A DNA stretch of 64,000 bases from Galbula dea (GCA_013399015.1 VWZX01010904.1:1-64000); one strand, 5' to 3'. Shown: positions 45,701 through 57,491, counted from the stretch's first letter. Translations and numbers: made by a program. The notes: generated by a model from the letters alone, not told the origin.

Positions 45701-46078
45701 TTCTTTTTTTTCATTCCACAGTAGTCCCTTTCTCCTCCTCTCCTTTCTCCCCCTCTTCTTCAAACCCCAAACCTTTTCTTCCTTTCTTTCTTTTCCCTCC
45801 TCCCTGGAAACACTGAGAGAGAAGAAAAGGACTGACAGTGGAGAGAGGGAGCTGCAGTTCAAAAGGCAACTGTCTGCCAGAGGATCCAGGACCCTGATGG
45901 CAGCTCTGGGTTTGAAACCTCCAGAGAAACAAAATGATTGGAATAAAAGGAGGTCATTACTGGAGAGTGATGGACATCCTAGCTGGGCTAACAGGGAGTC
46001 ATGAATATGCATTTCTAATTCCTTAGGTATCCTGATAAGCAGTCTCTTGTTTCCAGCAGCAGCAAAATAGATTTGTCG

Positions 46079-46132
46079 TGGTTGGACTTGATGATCTTAG
46101 AGATCTCTTCCAACCTTAATCATTCTGTGATC
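46079..46132 (+). repeat. Minimal CR1 tail, group 2
   Basis: Only the last 54 bases of the element ('ggttggacttgatgatctta' to 'cattctgtgatc'), an extreme 5' truncation. Confidence 0.8.
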
Positions 46133-46552
46133 TTTGGGAAGTGAGGAGTACAACCTACACAAGAGAGCAAGTCCAGGACTTGAACATGCAGAAAGTCTCA
46201 GCTTTGAAGTTCTCTGAGGAGATACAGCAAGGGTTAATGGTCCAAAAGCAAGGCTCCATCTGCTAATAAAATCCAAATCAAGACTTATGCATAAAGGTCT
46301 TGGTCAAGGGTTTTGACAAGGTCAGGTCAAGAAATCTTCTATGTGCCTCAATCTATCAAAATATATCTCCTTGAAGGCTTAGTAATGGATGGAAATTGCT
46401 GGTGGGATATTGGATGTAAGGGTAGGGCCTGGATAAAAGAAAAAAAGAGAAAAAAAAAAAGAGAAAAAGTGGTGAGGCAAAGTTTCAGAAAAGGGTTTTG
46501 AGTTGGAGAGATCAGTTCACTGCAGTCAGCAACACAGAGGGAAAAGAAGGGC
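46133..46552. other. Intergenic, no gene seen
   Basis: Contains an A-rich purine run at 46436-46469. Nothing else recognised. Confidence 0.5.
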
Positions 46553-46992
46553 CAGGAGAATGAGAGAGGACTGGAGCACCTCTCTTACGAGGACAGACTG
46601 AGAGAGTTGGGGTTGTTCAGTCTGCAGAGGAGAAGGCTCCAGGGAGACCTTCTGGTGGCCTTCCAGAGTCTGAAGGGGGCTACAAGAAAGCTGGGGAGGG
46701 ACTTTTGAGGAGGTCAGGTAGTGATAGGACTAGGGGGAATGGATGCAAACTAGAGGAGGGGAGATTTAGATTGGATGTGAGGAGGAAGTTCTTCCCTGTG
46801 AGGGTGGGGAGACACTGGCACAGGTTGCCCAGAGAGGCTGTGGAAGCTCCATCCCTGGAAGCTTTGAAGACCAGGCTGGCTGGGGCTGTGGGCAACCTGC
46901 TCTAGTGGGAGGTGTCCCTGGCAGGCAGGGGGTAGGAACTAGCTGATCTTTCAGGTCCCTTCCAACTCTGACAGTTCTAGGATTCTATGATT
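46553..46992 (+). repeat. CR1 LINE fragment, group 1
   Basis: From 'gactggagcacctctcttac' through 'ctggggagggacttttgagg' to 'ctaggattctatgatt'. Long and little diverged. Confidence 0.94.
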
Positions 46993-48917
46993 AAAATAAA
47001 AGAGTGGCTGATATCAAAGAGATCTGCACTGAGGAAATGACATAGCTCAACCCTAGGTTCAATGTATGGATTGTTTTATACTGCTCTACTTAATTGGAAA
47101 TATAATAGACAGAACAAAAGCTGATTGAACCACATTTCATCAACAGCTGCTCACGTTCCATGGAGTTGTTTAGATGACCTCAGGCCTCACTGGGTTCTCC
47201 CAACACTCTCTACACATCCAACCCCTCTCCAAAAGCACAAAAAAAGCCATAGGCAATTGAGTTTTGAACACCCAAATCATGGCAGTAAGAGCCTCACTGA
47301 CATGGTACATGGACCAGGTGGTGGAGCTTCTTCCTGCCTGAAGAGCAATGCACAAGGGTGGGTAACCTGCACAGAAGCAAGGTCCAGTGAATTCTCAGGA
47401 ATCTGGGGAGAAAAGATGTACAAATGGGATGAGGAACACACATTTTCCTTTCCTAGAGAGTCAAGGAACAAAGCAGGATTCACTGAGGATAGAAAAGTCA
47501 GGATTTGAGTGAATGACAAACAACTGCAGGAGTGATAAGGCTGAGGCACCCTAAGGCTTTGAGTCACTTCTCCCTGGCCACTATTCTTCATGTGGATGAT
47601 GAAGTTCTCAGAAGCTAAGTCAGTTTTGAAACCCCAGAAGTTTTCTGGTTAAAAAGAAAAGAGAAAGGCAGAGTAATAATTAAATCCTTCTGTTGCTGCC
47701 TTACACTTCTTTTCTGCACCTGAAAATGTAGCTATGTGGGAAATATTTGTTGTTTTAACTCTTTCTTCTTCCTAATTCTGAGTGATAACTTCTTTGGTCA
47801 TGAACCTAGGACATGCACAAGTCACTAACCTGTATCACAGACAGTCCTAGGAAGGAGCTCATCTACAGGTTCCTAGCCAAACCAGCCTTCTGCTCATGTC
47901 TAAGCAGCTGCTGCCAGATGTAGATTGATGCCATAGCCACCACAGGTCCCTCACATATACCTGAGGGCTGCAGTCAAGCAGGTCTGTCTAGTCCTTCCTG
48001 ATCCTTTCTTTACTCCACTGAGCTCAAGGACTTGGAGATTTCTAAGCTTGTTTCCCAAGAGAAGTCTCCTTTTCAGCCTCCACTCCAATGATTTCAACAC
48101 ATCTCATTCTCTCCAACAAAGCAGCACCAGAGCAGACACTGAGTCACAAATACCTCCTGAACTCTTCAAACCCAGTTCCAATTTTGCTCCTGAGGTAATA
48201 AATGTGGGGAACTACCCAAGGTGGGAAAAACTCTCCCCTGGGATCAGCACAGAGGATAATTTACAGTTGGATCTTCTGCTCTCTTTAGTCAACTTTGCAG
48301 AGGACTCATTAGCACAGAGCAGCCAGTGCTCACTGTGCCTCTCTGAAAGGACTCTGCAGGAGAAACTTCTCTGAAAGGTAAAGAATGCCTGTGTTTACAG
48401 TGCTTGAGGAGCTCTTCTTCTTGGCCAGCCAGCAGACTGTTAGTGCTGAGCTTTTGGTATGAAAGAACAAAACAGAGAACCCTCCTCTGGGAGTCTCTGT
48501 ACAAATATTTTGATTAAGAAAGTCCTTTCTATATAGAAAAGAAAAAATCTGATTCACTTGAGGTGGAGAAAGGGAAATTCAACAGCCTGTGCTTACTCAA
48601 TGGAGCAAATGCTGGCTACTCCATCACCAACTTTAAAACTCTGAGGAAGGGAAGAAAATGGAAGCAGAAAAAAGATCAGAACCCTAAGGAAACACTCCTC
48701 AGCATTCAGCCAAGGGACTGCTTAAGCATGAGCTGCAACCTTCTGAGAAGGACCTGTTTAATATATAAAAGACAAGAAGAAGTAAGAGTTTGCCAAAGAG
48801 TTCTTCAGGAACTGCTTGCAGCCTTTACATCTCATTTACTCAGCCTGAGATGGTGGTGCTGTGTCCAGGTCAGCTGTGATAAGGCAGCCAGCACTACTCC
48901 CACTGAAGTCTGTGGAA
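46993..48917. other. Intergenic, no gene seen
   Basis: 1.9 kb of unique sequence without transposons. The longest open frames have no recognisable domain. Confidence 0.5.
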
Positions 48918-49188
48918 CACCTAGCAGTGATAGGAGAAGAGGAAATGGCCTCAAGTTGCACCAGGGGAGCTTCAGGTTGGATCTTAGGAAGAATTTCTTC
49001 CCTGCCAGAGTGGTTAGGCATTGGCCCAGGCTGCCCAGGGCAGTGGTGGAGTCACCATCCCTGGAGGGGTTCCAAACATGTGTAGACATGGCACTGGGTG
49101 CCATGGTTTAGTGGCATGGGGCTGTTGGGTCAGTGGTTGGACTTGATGATCTTTGAGTTCTCTTCCAACCTTAATGGTTCTGTGATTG
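48918..49188 (+). repeat. CR1 LINE fragment, group 2
   Basis: From 'cacctagcagtgataggaga' to 'ccttaatggttctgtgattg'. The adjoining 182-codon open frame is partly CR1 and not a gene. Confidence 0.92.
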
Positions 49189-49290
49189 TCTTCAGGAGGA
49201 GCAGAGCTAGACTCCAAGTCTCACAAAGGCACCATGAGGAAAGACTCTGCAAGGCACCATGACCCCATCTCAGTCCCATCCCACCTGGTC

Positions 49291-49369
49291 TAGTGTGTGG
49301 GGTCCCTGCCCATGGCAGGGGGGTTGGAACTAGCTGATCTTTCAGATCCCTTCCAACCCAAACCAGTTA
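49291..49369 (+). repeat. CR1 terminal fragment, group 1
   Basis: 'ccatggcaggggggttggaa' to 'cccttccaacccaaacc'. The usual 'tctgtgat' terminus is replaced by the AACAGTT repeat that follows. Confidence 0.85.
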
Positions 49370-49413
49370 ACAGTTTTAACAGTTAACAAAACTTTTAACA
49401 GTTCCCAAAACTA
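49362..49413. repeat. Short 'ttaacagtt' tandem/palindromic repeat
   Basis: Four TTAACAGTT-like units containing GTTAAC palindromes, grown directly from the CR1 end. Confidence 0.75.
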
Positions 49414-49989
49414 TTATGAAGGTAAGAAAAGACCCTAAATCTCTGCAGTTCATTCCTCCTGCTATGCAACCTGCCTTTGAAATCCAAATCCAGAGCAGTG
49501 AAATAAATGAATGGTTTGCAAAATTAATAGCCAGGGGCTAAAGAGTTTGCCTCTGATTCTACCCCTGCAGAATGTCTTGGAGAAGACTAAGCATTCTGCA
49601 GTGCTGCTCTTTTCTGGAAGCATTCCTTAAGCCCATGACAGGCAGCAGATCCTGTAGTCTTCCCTTCAGATTAGATGTCATCCACTGAGCCTAAATGCTT
49701 TATTTATTTCTAAATCCACACTTTCTAAGGGGATGGAGGTTTGGGTTGGGGTTTTCTTTGTTCCTGGAAATGAAATGATACCATGCAACTGAAACTGCAT
49801 TCTGATTTCAGGCAGTCTGGCAAAGCATCAAAAGGGAGCTCTGTTGTAATTCAAAGTGCAACAGAAACATGGGGTTTGGACCCAAAAAAACACCCCCAAA
49901 GAAGCCCAACCCCACTGCATCCAGCACACAAACCCCTGCCCCATGTCCCTCACGAACGTGGCTCCTCTCCACCACGCTCTGGGAAATTG

Positions 49990-50500
49990 CTCAAATTGCC
50001 CAGATAAACCAGTTGAGGGGATGTCAGCTTTAATTAATCCAACCTGACCTGCTCATTTCCACCGTTGGGGGAAGAAAGAAGTTGGCATCCTTTAAATCCA
50101 GAGCTCAACCTGGAGAGATTATGCTAAGTTGCTCCATCCCCAGCCCACGCTCCTCCACACACGGCCGCAGGACAACAACGTTTGTCCCCCTCCAGTGATC
50201 AACAAATTAGACATGAAATCCATTCCACTTCACCATCATTTTTCCCTATTGGCTCTTCTCTATCCTGCAACTTGCTAATGAGCTGGGGGCTTTCTGTTCC
50301 AGGTGCCACCCCCTGCCTGGAAGTCATGACATTTCCCATTTGGAATGCTGCTGGCATGTTTTCGACAGCTCCTGCTAACTAGCCTTTCTGACCTGCTCTA
50401 AGAGGAACTCATCTGATTGAATCCTCTCACCTGCCAATCATGCCAGCAAATGATCTTCACAGTCACTCCCAAGGCAGGAAGGGGGAGGAAAAACAACAGA
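49990..50500. other. Candidate conserved non-coding block
   Basis: 'agctttaattaatccaacct', CpGs in 'cacggccgcaggacaacaac' and 'gttttcgacagc', and 'cttgctaatgagctggggg'. No transposon, no coding frame. Confidence 0.38.
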
Positions 50501-50559
50501 AAAAAAAAAACCACAAGAAGGAGAGGGGGAGAGTGATGGAGCAGGGAAGCAGGGAGGCT

Positions 50560-51020
50560 CTGCTGCTACCTAATGAGAGCGTTTTCAGTCTCCCAGGCAG
50601 CTGAAACGTTGGGAAACTGGTGGGAAAATGAGGACAGGACTGGCTGCCTGGTGCTGTAATTACCCATTTCTTTCCAGCCTGAGATCATCTGGAGAGCAAT
50701 ACCTCAGAGATATGCCATTTTCTGCAGGACACAAGTTAATTTTGCCATCTAAAGAGGCACCAGGTTTCTTTCTCCCTGCCACCGTCAACATGCGAAGCTC
50801 CTCATCCTGCTCCGCCAAATGCTGTCCTCTACAGAATTAATTAGAAGCTGTAAGCTCGTTAAATCAGTGCCTTCACCTAGGGATGATGCTGAATATTGTT
50901 GCTGTGGATGCAAGCCAGAAATAGCAGGTTGTTTAAACCTCATTCCAATGCTGGCAACACTTCCACCTCTCTGTTTACAAGTGTCCGCACACAGAAACAA
51001 CAACTCGAGGATCCACACAG
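50560..51020. other. Candidate conserved non-coding block
   Basis: 'gctgtaattacccatttctt', 'acagaattaattagaagctg' and CpGs in 'accgtcaacatgcgaagctc' and 'gctccgccaaatgc'. Separated from the previous block by an A-rich run near 50500. Confidence 0.38.
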
Positions 51021-52809
51021 CCTGGATGGGACTTTGGGGGCTGAAACCAAGCAGAGTCATGACAAGGAGGCAGTTTGTTTGGATTTTGGCTCTTTTTCTG
51101 CTGGGGCAGATTCCTTACTGCTGAATCTTTCCAGGATAGATTGCATTGTGATTTATTTTCTTTGCTTGCAGAGAAGCAGGTTTGCTCTGCAACTTAGCAG
51201 GTGGGTTGTCAGCTGAGGAGATTTTTAACACACATGCAATGCACAGAGGGAACAAGAGAGGTATTAAAGGCAGTGGTGCTATAAAAATACACCAAGAAAA
51301 GTGAAATAAAAAGGCTTATGCTACATGCTGTGGCTGTGTGGTGACAACAGGCATGCCAGAAAATAGAATCCTAATGCCCAACCAGCCCTTAGATTAAACA
51401 ACAAAAGATGGGCTGGACAGAATGAATGGCTAGGTGTTCATGGCAGAGAATGATCACCCAGGAACCAAACACTAATGTATACATAATGCTAACTCCAAAG
51501 ACATAGATGGTTCCAAGGCAGCAGCATTCATTTATAACAAGGCTAAAACACAAATCCATATGGAAATATTCAATTCTGTTTCTGCTTCTTCAAATACCCA
51601 AAGATATTTGGATAACACAGAGAGAACACTGGATACACTGTTATTCTGCTATATTAGTGGGGGGAATTTATTTTACATATTTATTTTTGGATATATAGTT
51701 GCTTTATTTGCTATTTATTTATATATTGGAGAATTTAGTATTTTTTCCCCTGTATTTTCTTTTTTTTGGGGGGGGGGTGTTTTGGGATTTTCCCTCCTCA
51801 GACTTTTCCCAGCCATTCACAAGAAGAGGCTGTGGGAAACCCTCATCCCCATTTAGGGGGCAGAATAAATGAAGCTATTTTTATTAACTGAGTTGTAAAC
51901 TACTGCAGCCTTTTTAGGCAGGAACCTGCCCACTGCTAGGAGCATTCAGAGCACTTTTGCTTGAATGGGTGTTGCCTTCAGAGCTGATTTTGCAATGCTT
52001 GGGTTAGCTTCTTTGTTCTGTGGAGGATCTGGGAATGGAAACTAGGGCCAGTGAAACCCTTGCTCTCCACAGAGGCAATTCTGGTCTGAGGCATTACAAA
52101 AATTCATTATTTTGTTGTTTTAGGTTTTTTTGGCTGGAAGGGAAACCTTGAGTTCATTTGGAATGCTCCAAGGGCTGCCCCAGAGGTGCTGCCTCTCTCC
52201 TCAGCTTGGCTGTCTCTCAGGGTTACGGGCACCGTGTCAGCTCTGCTTTGTCTGCAGACCTCAGTTTCTCCCCTTCAGTGGTTCCACTTTTCCTGGCAGA
52301 CAAAGCCTAGCTGAGGAGGGAATCACGTGAGGGAATAATCCTAAAGGAGAGGTGACTGTCCATGGGAGAATAGGGGGAGTGGAGCCCTGCTTTTGCCTCC
52401 CTCCCACTCATTGTCATTTCCACATTGTCCCCTCTGCATTCAGATGTCAGCCCAGACTGCAGCTCAAACAGCTTCTCATGCCCAGACACTCTTCAAGCAT
52501 CAGCAGATCACAAAGAGCATCCAGTGGGAATTGCTTCCTATCCTAATAGTGATGAACACAATAAGGTGCACTCATGGCATAGAGGATGCCACCTTCCAGC
52601 TCCTGAACTAGGAAGACAGACAGACCTGCCATCGACCAACTGCCTTCTGTGATCACCAATATCTGTCCCACACCATAAGGGACTCTTCAGATCCACAATG
52701 CTGAAGGAAGAAGTTCTCATGCAAGAGAAATGAACTGGCAACAGGCTCCAGACTATGCAACAGGACAAGAAAGTGCTATATTGACCCTGGCAAAAGTTAT
52801 CTGGGATAC

Positions 52810-52945
52810 TAGGAATGCTTCAGGTGTTTAAAAACCATCTAGATGTGGTCCTTAGGGACATGGTTTAGTGGCAGGGGGGTGATAGGTCAAGAGTTGGCCT
52901 TGATGATCTCAGAGGGTTCTTCCAACCTTAATGATTCTGTGATTC
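52810..52945 (+). repeat. CR1 terminal fragment, group 2
   Basis: 'aggaatgcttcaggtgttta' to 'ccttaatgattctgtgattc'. Diverged at its 5' side. Confidence 0.88.
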
Positions 52946-53129
52946 CTCTTTCCCTTCTGCCACCTCTGCAGCTGCTTTGGCCATGAAATATTGCAACTTC
53001 CAAACTAAGAGCATGCCAGCAAGTGTGTAGCCACTAATTTCCTACAGAATAAGGTGGAGTAAATAAGTGCAAGGAAGACATCAATGTCTCCTGGCCATGG
53101 AGGTTTGAGACACTTATCCTTTGTTGAAG

Positions 53130-53555
53130 GACAAGGAAGGTGGGGAAGGGTCTAGAGCACAAGTGTTGTGAGGAGCAGCTGAGGGAACTGGGCTTGGTTA
53201 GCCTGGAGAAGAGGAGGCTCAGGGGAGACCTTCTGGCTCTCTGCAGCTCCCTGAGAGGAGGCTGGAGCCAGGTGGGGCTTGGTCTCCTCTCCCAGGCAAC
53301 AGGAGGAAATGGCCTCAAGTTGCAGCAGGGGAGGTTCAGGTTGGATCTTAGGAAGGATTTCTTGCCTGCCAGAGTGGTTAGGCATTGGCCCAGGCTGCCC
53401 AGGGCAGTGGTGGAGTCACCATCCCTGGAGGGGTTCACAAAATGTGTAGCTGTGGTCCTTGGTGCCATGGTTTAGTGGTGGCCATGGCAGCATTGGGTGG
53501 CTGGTTGGACTCAATGATCTCAGAGGTCTTCTCCCACCATAGTGATGCTATGATA
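53130..53555 (+). repeat. CR1 LINE fragment, group 2 (long)
   Basis: From 'acaaggaaggtggggaaggg' to 'ccatagtgatgctatgat'. It lacks a dozen bases of the 'gactagtgatagg' region, where 'ggcaacagg' is found instead. Confidence 0.94.
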
Positions 53556-54347
53556 ACAGAGGGGAAAATTCAGTCTCTCTCTCTTATTTTAGCCTAATAG
53601 GAATAAGAGAAGAAATTCTTAGCTATCAAGAGGAGAATGTAGCCCAATGCCTGGAGTTTTTCCCTTGTGTGTTTAAATTTAGGGCATATTCTCTCAGTGT
53701 GGTGATCTGATTCTTTGATATTAAGCAAAGCACAGCTGGAAGAGTCTCCTGAAACCATTATGTTGTTAGCACACAAAAATAATGGCACAAAAAGTCTGAG
53801 AGAGCCACACACACACACAAAAATCACTTGGATCCTGCAGTTCTCTTTCAGAGCTTAAAACTAATTGAAGATTGTGACCAAACTGATGCTCCAGTTTCAG
53901 CTCTGTCATTACTGGACTCAAACCCAAATTGCTTTCAGCTGCCCACCACCACTGCATCTTATTAGCCTTTTCAACCAAAGCCAATTTATGCAAATCCAGC
54001 ATTAGTTAAATAATTAAAGTGACCCTCAACATTCATCTGTAGAGATTGTCTGGCACTGCAAGATGCAGGAGAAATGGAAACCTCCCATCTTCAGTGCTCA
54101 GACCTCCACCTTTGCAACAGCAGCAGCACAATGGCTGTTCTGTCCATGACTATTTCAAGCCATAAATGCATTTTAAAAAAGAAACTTATCTTCTGTGGGG
54201 TTTTCTTTTTACTTTTTAATGTTTTTAAGTCCTATTTTCTCCCCCAAGCCTGGTTTACACTTGAATTTCGAGCTCTCACACACCTACCAAGCACTCTCAG
54301 CTTTTGACTAAAATCAACAGTGACAGTATCTGGATAACATAGAATTG
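53556..54347. other. Intergenic, no gene seen
   Basis: A short (CA)n run at 53807-53820. Nothing else recognised. Confidence 0.5.
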
Positions 54348-54711
54348 AATCCTAGAACTGTCAAGAGTTGGAAGGGACCTGAAAGATCATCTAGTTCCAA
54401 CACCCCTGCCTGCCAGGGACACCTCCCACTACAGCAGCTTGCCCACAGCCCCAGCCAGCCTGGCCTTCAAAGCTTCCAGGGATGGAGCTTCCACAGCCTC
54501 TCTGGGCAACCTGTTCCACTGTCTCCCCACCCTCATGGTGAAGAACTTCCTCCTAATATCCAACCTAAATCTCCCCTCCTCTAGCTTGCATCCATTCCCC
54601 CTAGTCCTATCCCTACCTGACCTCCTCAAAAGTCCCTCCCCAGCTTTCTTGTAGCCCCCTTCAGATACTGGGAGGCCACCAGAAGGTCTCCTGGGATCCT
54701 TCTCTTCTCCA
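54348..54711 (-). repeat. CR1 LINE fragment, group 1
   Basis: From 'atcctagaactgtcaagagt' to 'gatccttctcttctcc'. Among the least diverged copies. Shares 'gtcaagagttggaagggacc' with 19538-19908. Confidence 0.95.
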
Positions 54712-54985
54712 TAACTCAGCCCAGAATTCCTTCTTTCATGCAGACCTTTCCCTCTGTAACCACTACAATTTTAAGCCCCCTGCAGCTGGACAGATGAAGA
54801 CTTAGGAGCACAGGACATGGTTTTCCACAGTGATTCAGCACTACTAGGATACTCAGGATGGAGTAAATGCAGATTAGTGAGTGAGAATGACTTTCCAACA
54901 CTGACTGCTGGATACTGCTGGACTAGAGCTTCCCTGCAGCTTAACTTAGGGCAAAACAGGCAAAAATGATGTTGCCAACCCAGCA

Positions 54986-55078
54986 GTGTGGATGTGGTTT
55001 AGTGGCATGGAGGTGTTGGGTCGATAGTTGGACCTGATGATCTTGGAGCTCTCTTCCAACCTTAATGATTCTGTGACT
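54986..55078 (+). repeat. CR1 terminal fragment, group 2
   Basis: 'gtggatgtggtttagtggca' to 'ccttaatgattctgtgactc'. Confidence 0.88.
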
Positions 55079-55677
55079 CAGCAATGTATCTAGGGGTGGG
55101 GAATGCTTCCACAGAGATGCTTCATGTCCACAGGGGGGTAAAAAACCCCACCAGTGAAAACCAGCAGGCACAAAAGAAGAACTCCTGGCTTTCTCACAAA
55201 GCTTTAAAGATGCTTGGGTATGGCCAAAAGATTTCTTTCCTTTCTCCTCCAGAGGTTCTAGTTCAGTGCTGACAGATTCCTCTGTATGAAGTGCAGCTCA
55301 TTACCAGATATTGGCTAATTTTCCCCTGTAGGGAGCAGCTTCAGTGCTGACCTTGGTACCTTCACATGTCAGCTTTTTCCCCATGAGCATGGAAATAATG
55401 TGTTGTCTCTCTCCTGGAGGCCAAGACAATGACACAGTCTAGCTCACAAAGGCCCTATTAGTAGTCTGAGCCTGACAGGGATTATTGAGGTGTTCAGAAA
55501 CATATCCTAGGTTACTGCTGTTTCAAGGAGTGGTTTGGATTTGGAAGCTGCAGACAGGCTGCTGAAGCACTACAAGATTTTAAAGATAGGAGAAACTCTC
55601 AGAGAGGAACCAATTCCTTCAGCTGCTCCTTGCAGCTATTTCTGAGGGCAGCAGATGAGCTCTAACAAATGCTGATC
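55079..55677. other. Intergenic or distal CDK14 3' UTR, no exon seen
   Basis: Unique sequence. Could be transcribed if CDK14 uses a poly(A) site beyond 56.2 kb. Confidence 0.4.
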
Positions 55678-55815
55678 AAACCATTCTGGTTGGAAAAGGC
55701 CTAGGAGATTATCCAGTCCAACCAGCCACCCACCACTGCCATGCTCATGGCCCCAAGCACCACATCTCCACGGTTTGGGAACCCCACCAGGGATGGTGAC
55801 TCCACCACTGCCCTC
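55678..55815 (-). repeat. CR1 terminal fragment, group 2
   Basis: 'aaaccattctggttggaaaa' to 'ggtgactccaccactgccct'. About 15 bases are missing around 'catgctcatggccccaagca'. Confidence 0.9.
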
Positions 55816-56179
55816 TGGTATCTGCCCAGAGAATGATCAGATGGTTCTCTGTTGTGCTCTTCTTAGATGTATATTGTCCAAGTGAGAAATTCTATCTTTG
55901 GGAGCACCAGAAAGGAGATTCTGCACCTCAGAAATGAGATCCTTGTGCCTAAGCTTGGTCTTTAGCACAGATGGGCACATCCTACATGTACTCCAGAGAG
56001 ATGATGATGTGGCACCTTAGAACAGACCAAGTTAAAGAGATGTCTGCAGTGACACAGCCCCAGGAAAGATAAATAGTAGGGATTAGCTTGCCAATAAAGA
56101 TGTAAACAGAGTGCTCTGGGGCAGCCTCAGCTCTGCCATCAGAACATCTTCAATGGTTTGCTGGCAAAGAGCTTGTGCA

Positions 56180-56220
56180 AAAAAATTGGGGCAGGCTGTG
56201 AAGGGTGAAATCTATTTATT
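56180..56220 (-). promoter_or_regulatory. Candidate poly(A) signal of CDK14
   Basis: Read on the minus strand, AATAAA (56220 down to 56215) is followed about 30 bases later by seven consecutive T (56185 down to 56179). This is the usual arrangement of hexamer and U-rich downstream element. It lies about 1.16 kb after the stop. It is the only canonical hexamer I found on this strand between the stop and 56.1 kb. Confidence 0.5.
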
Positions 56221-57375
56221 CCAGCTTTTTCCAGTCGTTGTGGCCTGCCAGGCAGCCTCCAGAACATCAGAGGGTTAAAAAACAAACTGCATGGAAAGAT
56301 GCAATAGTAAAGCTGACTAGAACTCATTAGAGAAAGTCATCCTGCAGACTCTAATTAGAACTGGCTAAAAATAGACTTCATGAAGATAGCAACTGCATTT
56401 CTATGAGACTATACCTTTGAATAGGTACATGAGCAGCATCTGCACTTCTCTCAGCTCCTGGAACTTCCACCACAAGCTGCTTTCATGTCCTCCACATGCA
56501 AAAGCAGCCATGACTTTTTATATATATATATATATTTCTGAATAAACCAAACTTCACTTGGGGTATTTTGTGAAACACTCTGAGGAGAAACTATCTAGAG
56601 AAGCCTAAGAAGCAAAGCAGCTGCCCCAGGGAACACTGCCCATCTGGAAGAGGCTGTCAGGTGTCAAATCCCACTGAGGAAACCCTGGAGTGATGTGTCT
56701 GGGGAGAAGAAGGTTAATGTCATGATACAACCACCACTCCCTCCCTGTAATTTGGTAAGTAGCCTCTCATTGCTCAGTAGATCTTCCAAGGCTCTGCTCT
56801 CCTCTTAGAACATCTCAAGTCCTGTTACACTGCTGAGTAACCATGCTTCCAAAGAGGGGCTAAAAGAATGAAAGCCAACCAAGAACAAAACCAATTCTAC
56901 CCCCAGTAGGTCCAGTGATAACAGACTTAACATGCCACCACCTCTGAGTCTCCACCAAGAACATCCTTCTGCTCTCAAGGCTACCAAACCTCCTAACCAC
57001 ATCATTGCTTGTCCTTGCTCCAAAAGTTCAACATCTGAGCTGACAAGAGGTGATTTTCTCTCTCCATATCTTAACAAGGAGAAAAGATCTCAGCCCAAAT
57101 TAAAGACAACCTAGAGTTCAACCTCCTACCACCACCAACTTCTATTTGCAGCCTGCCAGTGACACTGATCCTGCACACAAGGCCAGGAACTTACCCTCCT
57201 CCTCCTCCTGACCACCTCCAAGCCCCAGATCAGCAGCCTGAACACCAGCAACTGAAGACAACTGCAGGTGAAGTTTCCATTTCAGTTCTCTGAAGACAAC
57301 TCCAGCCAAAGACTAGGTCCAAAGAGCTACCACAGCTTACCTGCAGGATCAGGTGTGAAGGTAGGTAGGCATCCT
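56190..57375 (-). other. CDK14: CDK14 3' untranslated region (minimum extent)
   Basis: This is the sequence directly downstream of the CDK14 stop. It contains no CR1 insertion over its whole length, while CR1 pieces flank it at 55678-55815 and 57777. The first canonical AATAAA on this strand is at 56215-56220. A (TA)n run lies at 56519-56537. The end is inferred from the poly(A) signal only; mammalian CDK14 transcripts have longer 3' UTRs, so more distal ends are possible. Confidence 0.6.
56519..56537. repeat. (TA)n microsatellite in CDK14 3' UTR
   Basis: Nine TA units; AATAAA on the plus strand follows but has the wrong orientation for CDK14. Confidence 0.85.
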
Positions 57376-57491
57376 TCAGTGCTTGCTGTTTGAGATCCCT
57401 TTGCCATAACTGTTGTTCTTCCCAAAGACTCTCAGGCTCTCTCCAGTCTCTGGCTGCAATCTTACATTCGGTACAGTAAAAATAGAAGACA
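57376..57491 (-). CDS. CDK14: CDK14 last coding exon with stop codon
   Basis: This exon encodes the C-terminal tail of CDK14, outside the kinase fold. The acceptor is a T-rich run ending in GGCAG, with AG at 57492-57493. The first two bases, TG, complete the Met codon begun by the A at 61352. Then come 37 residues including 'SSIFTVPNVRLQPETGESLR' and 'FGKNNSYGK', ending '...SNSKH' and TGA at 57376-57378. The reading frame is intact, and both length and ending match the CDK14 family C-terminus as I know it. In another frame the same bases give a 93-residue open frame, which is a shadow. No alternative donor is needed because translation ends here. Confidence 0.95.

Larger units (their letters stand above)
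43061..46078. other. CR1-free intergenic stretch, no gene seen
   Basis: Two minisatellites (43646-43815, 44330-44585), a C9 run at 44820-44829, an A/C-rich tract at 45056-45113 and a candidate conserved block at 45130-45700. A T/C-rich stretch runs from 45705 to 45805. Confidence 0.5.
49414..52809. other. CR1-free intergenic stretch, no gene seen
   Basis: 3.4 kb free of CR1. It holds two candidate conserved blocks (49990-50500 and 50560-51020) and a T/G homopolymer pair at 51758-51776. No exon recognised. Confidence 0.5.

Noticed and set aside
48563..49111. 182-codon plus-strand frame
   Set aside because: Its C-terminal third is a CR1 group 2 fragment, and the rest has no motif.
1..56000. 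FZD1, the expected next gene downstream of CDK14
   Set aside because: FZD1 is a single long reading frame of over 500 codons in other vertebrates. No open frame of that size or with Frizzled motifs exists here, so it must lie further left or elsewhere.
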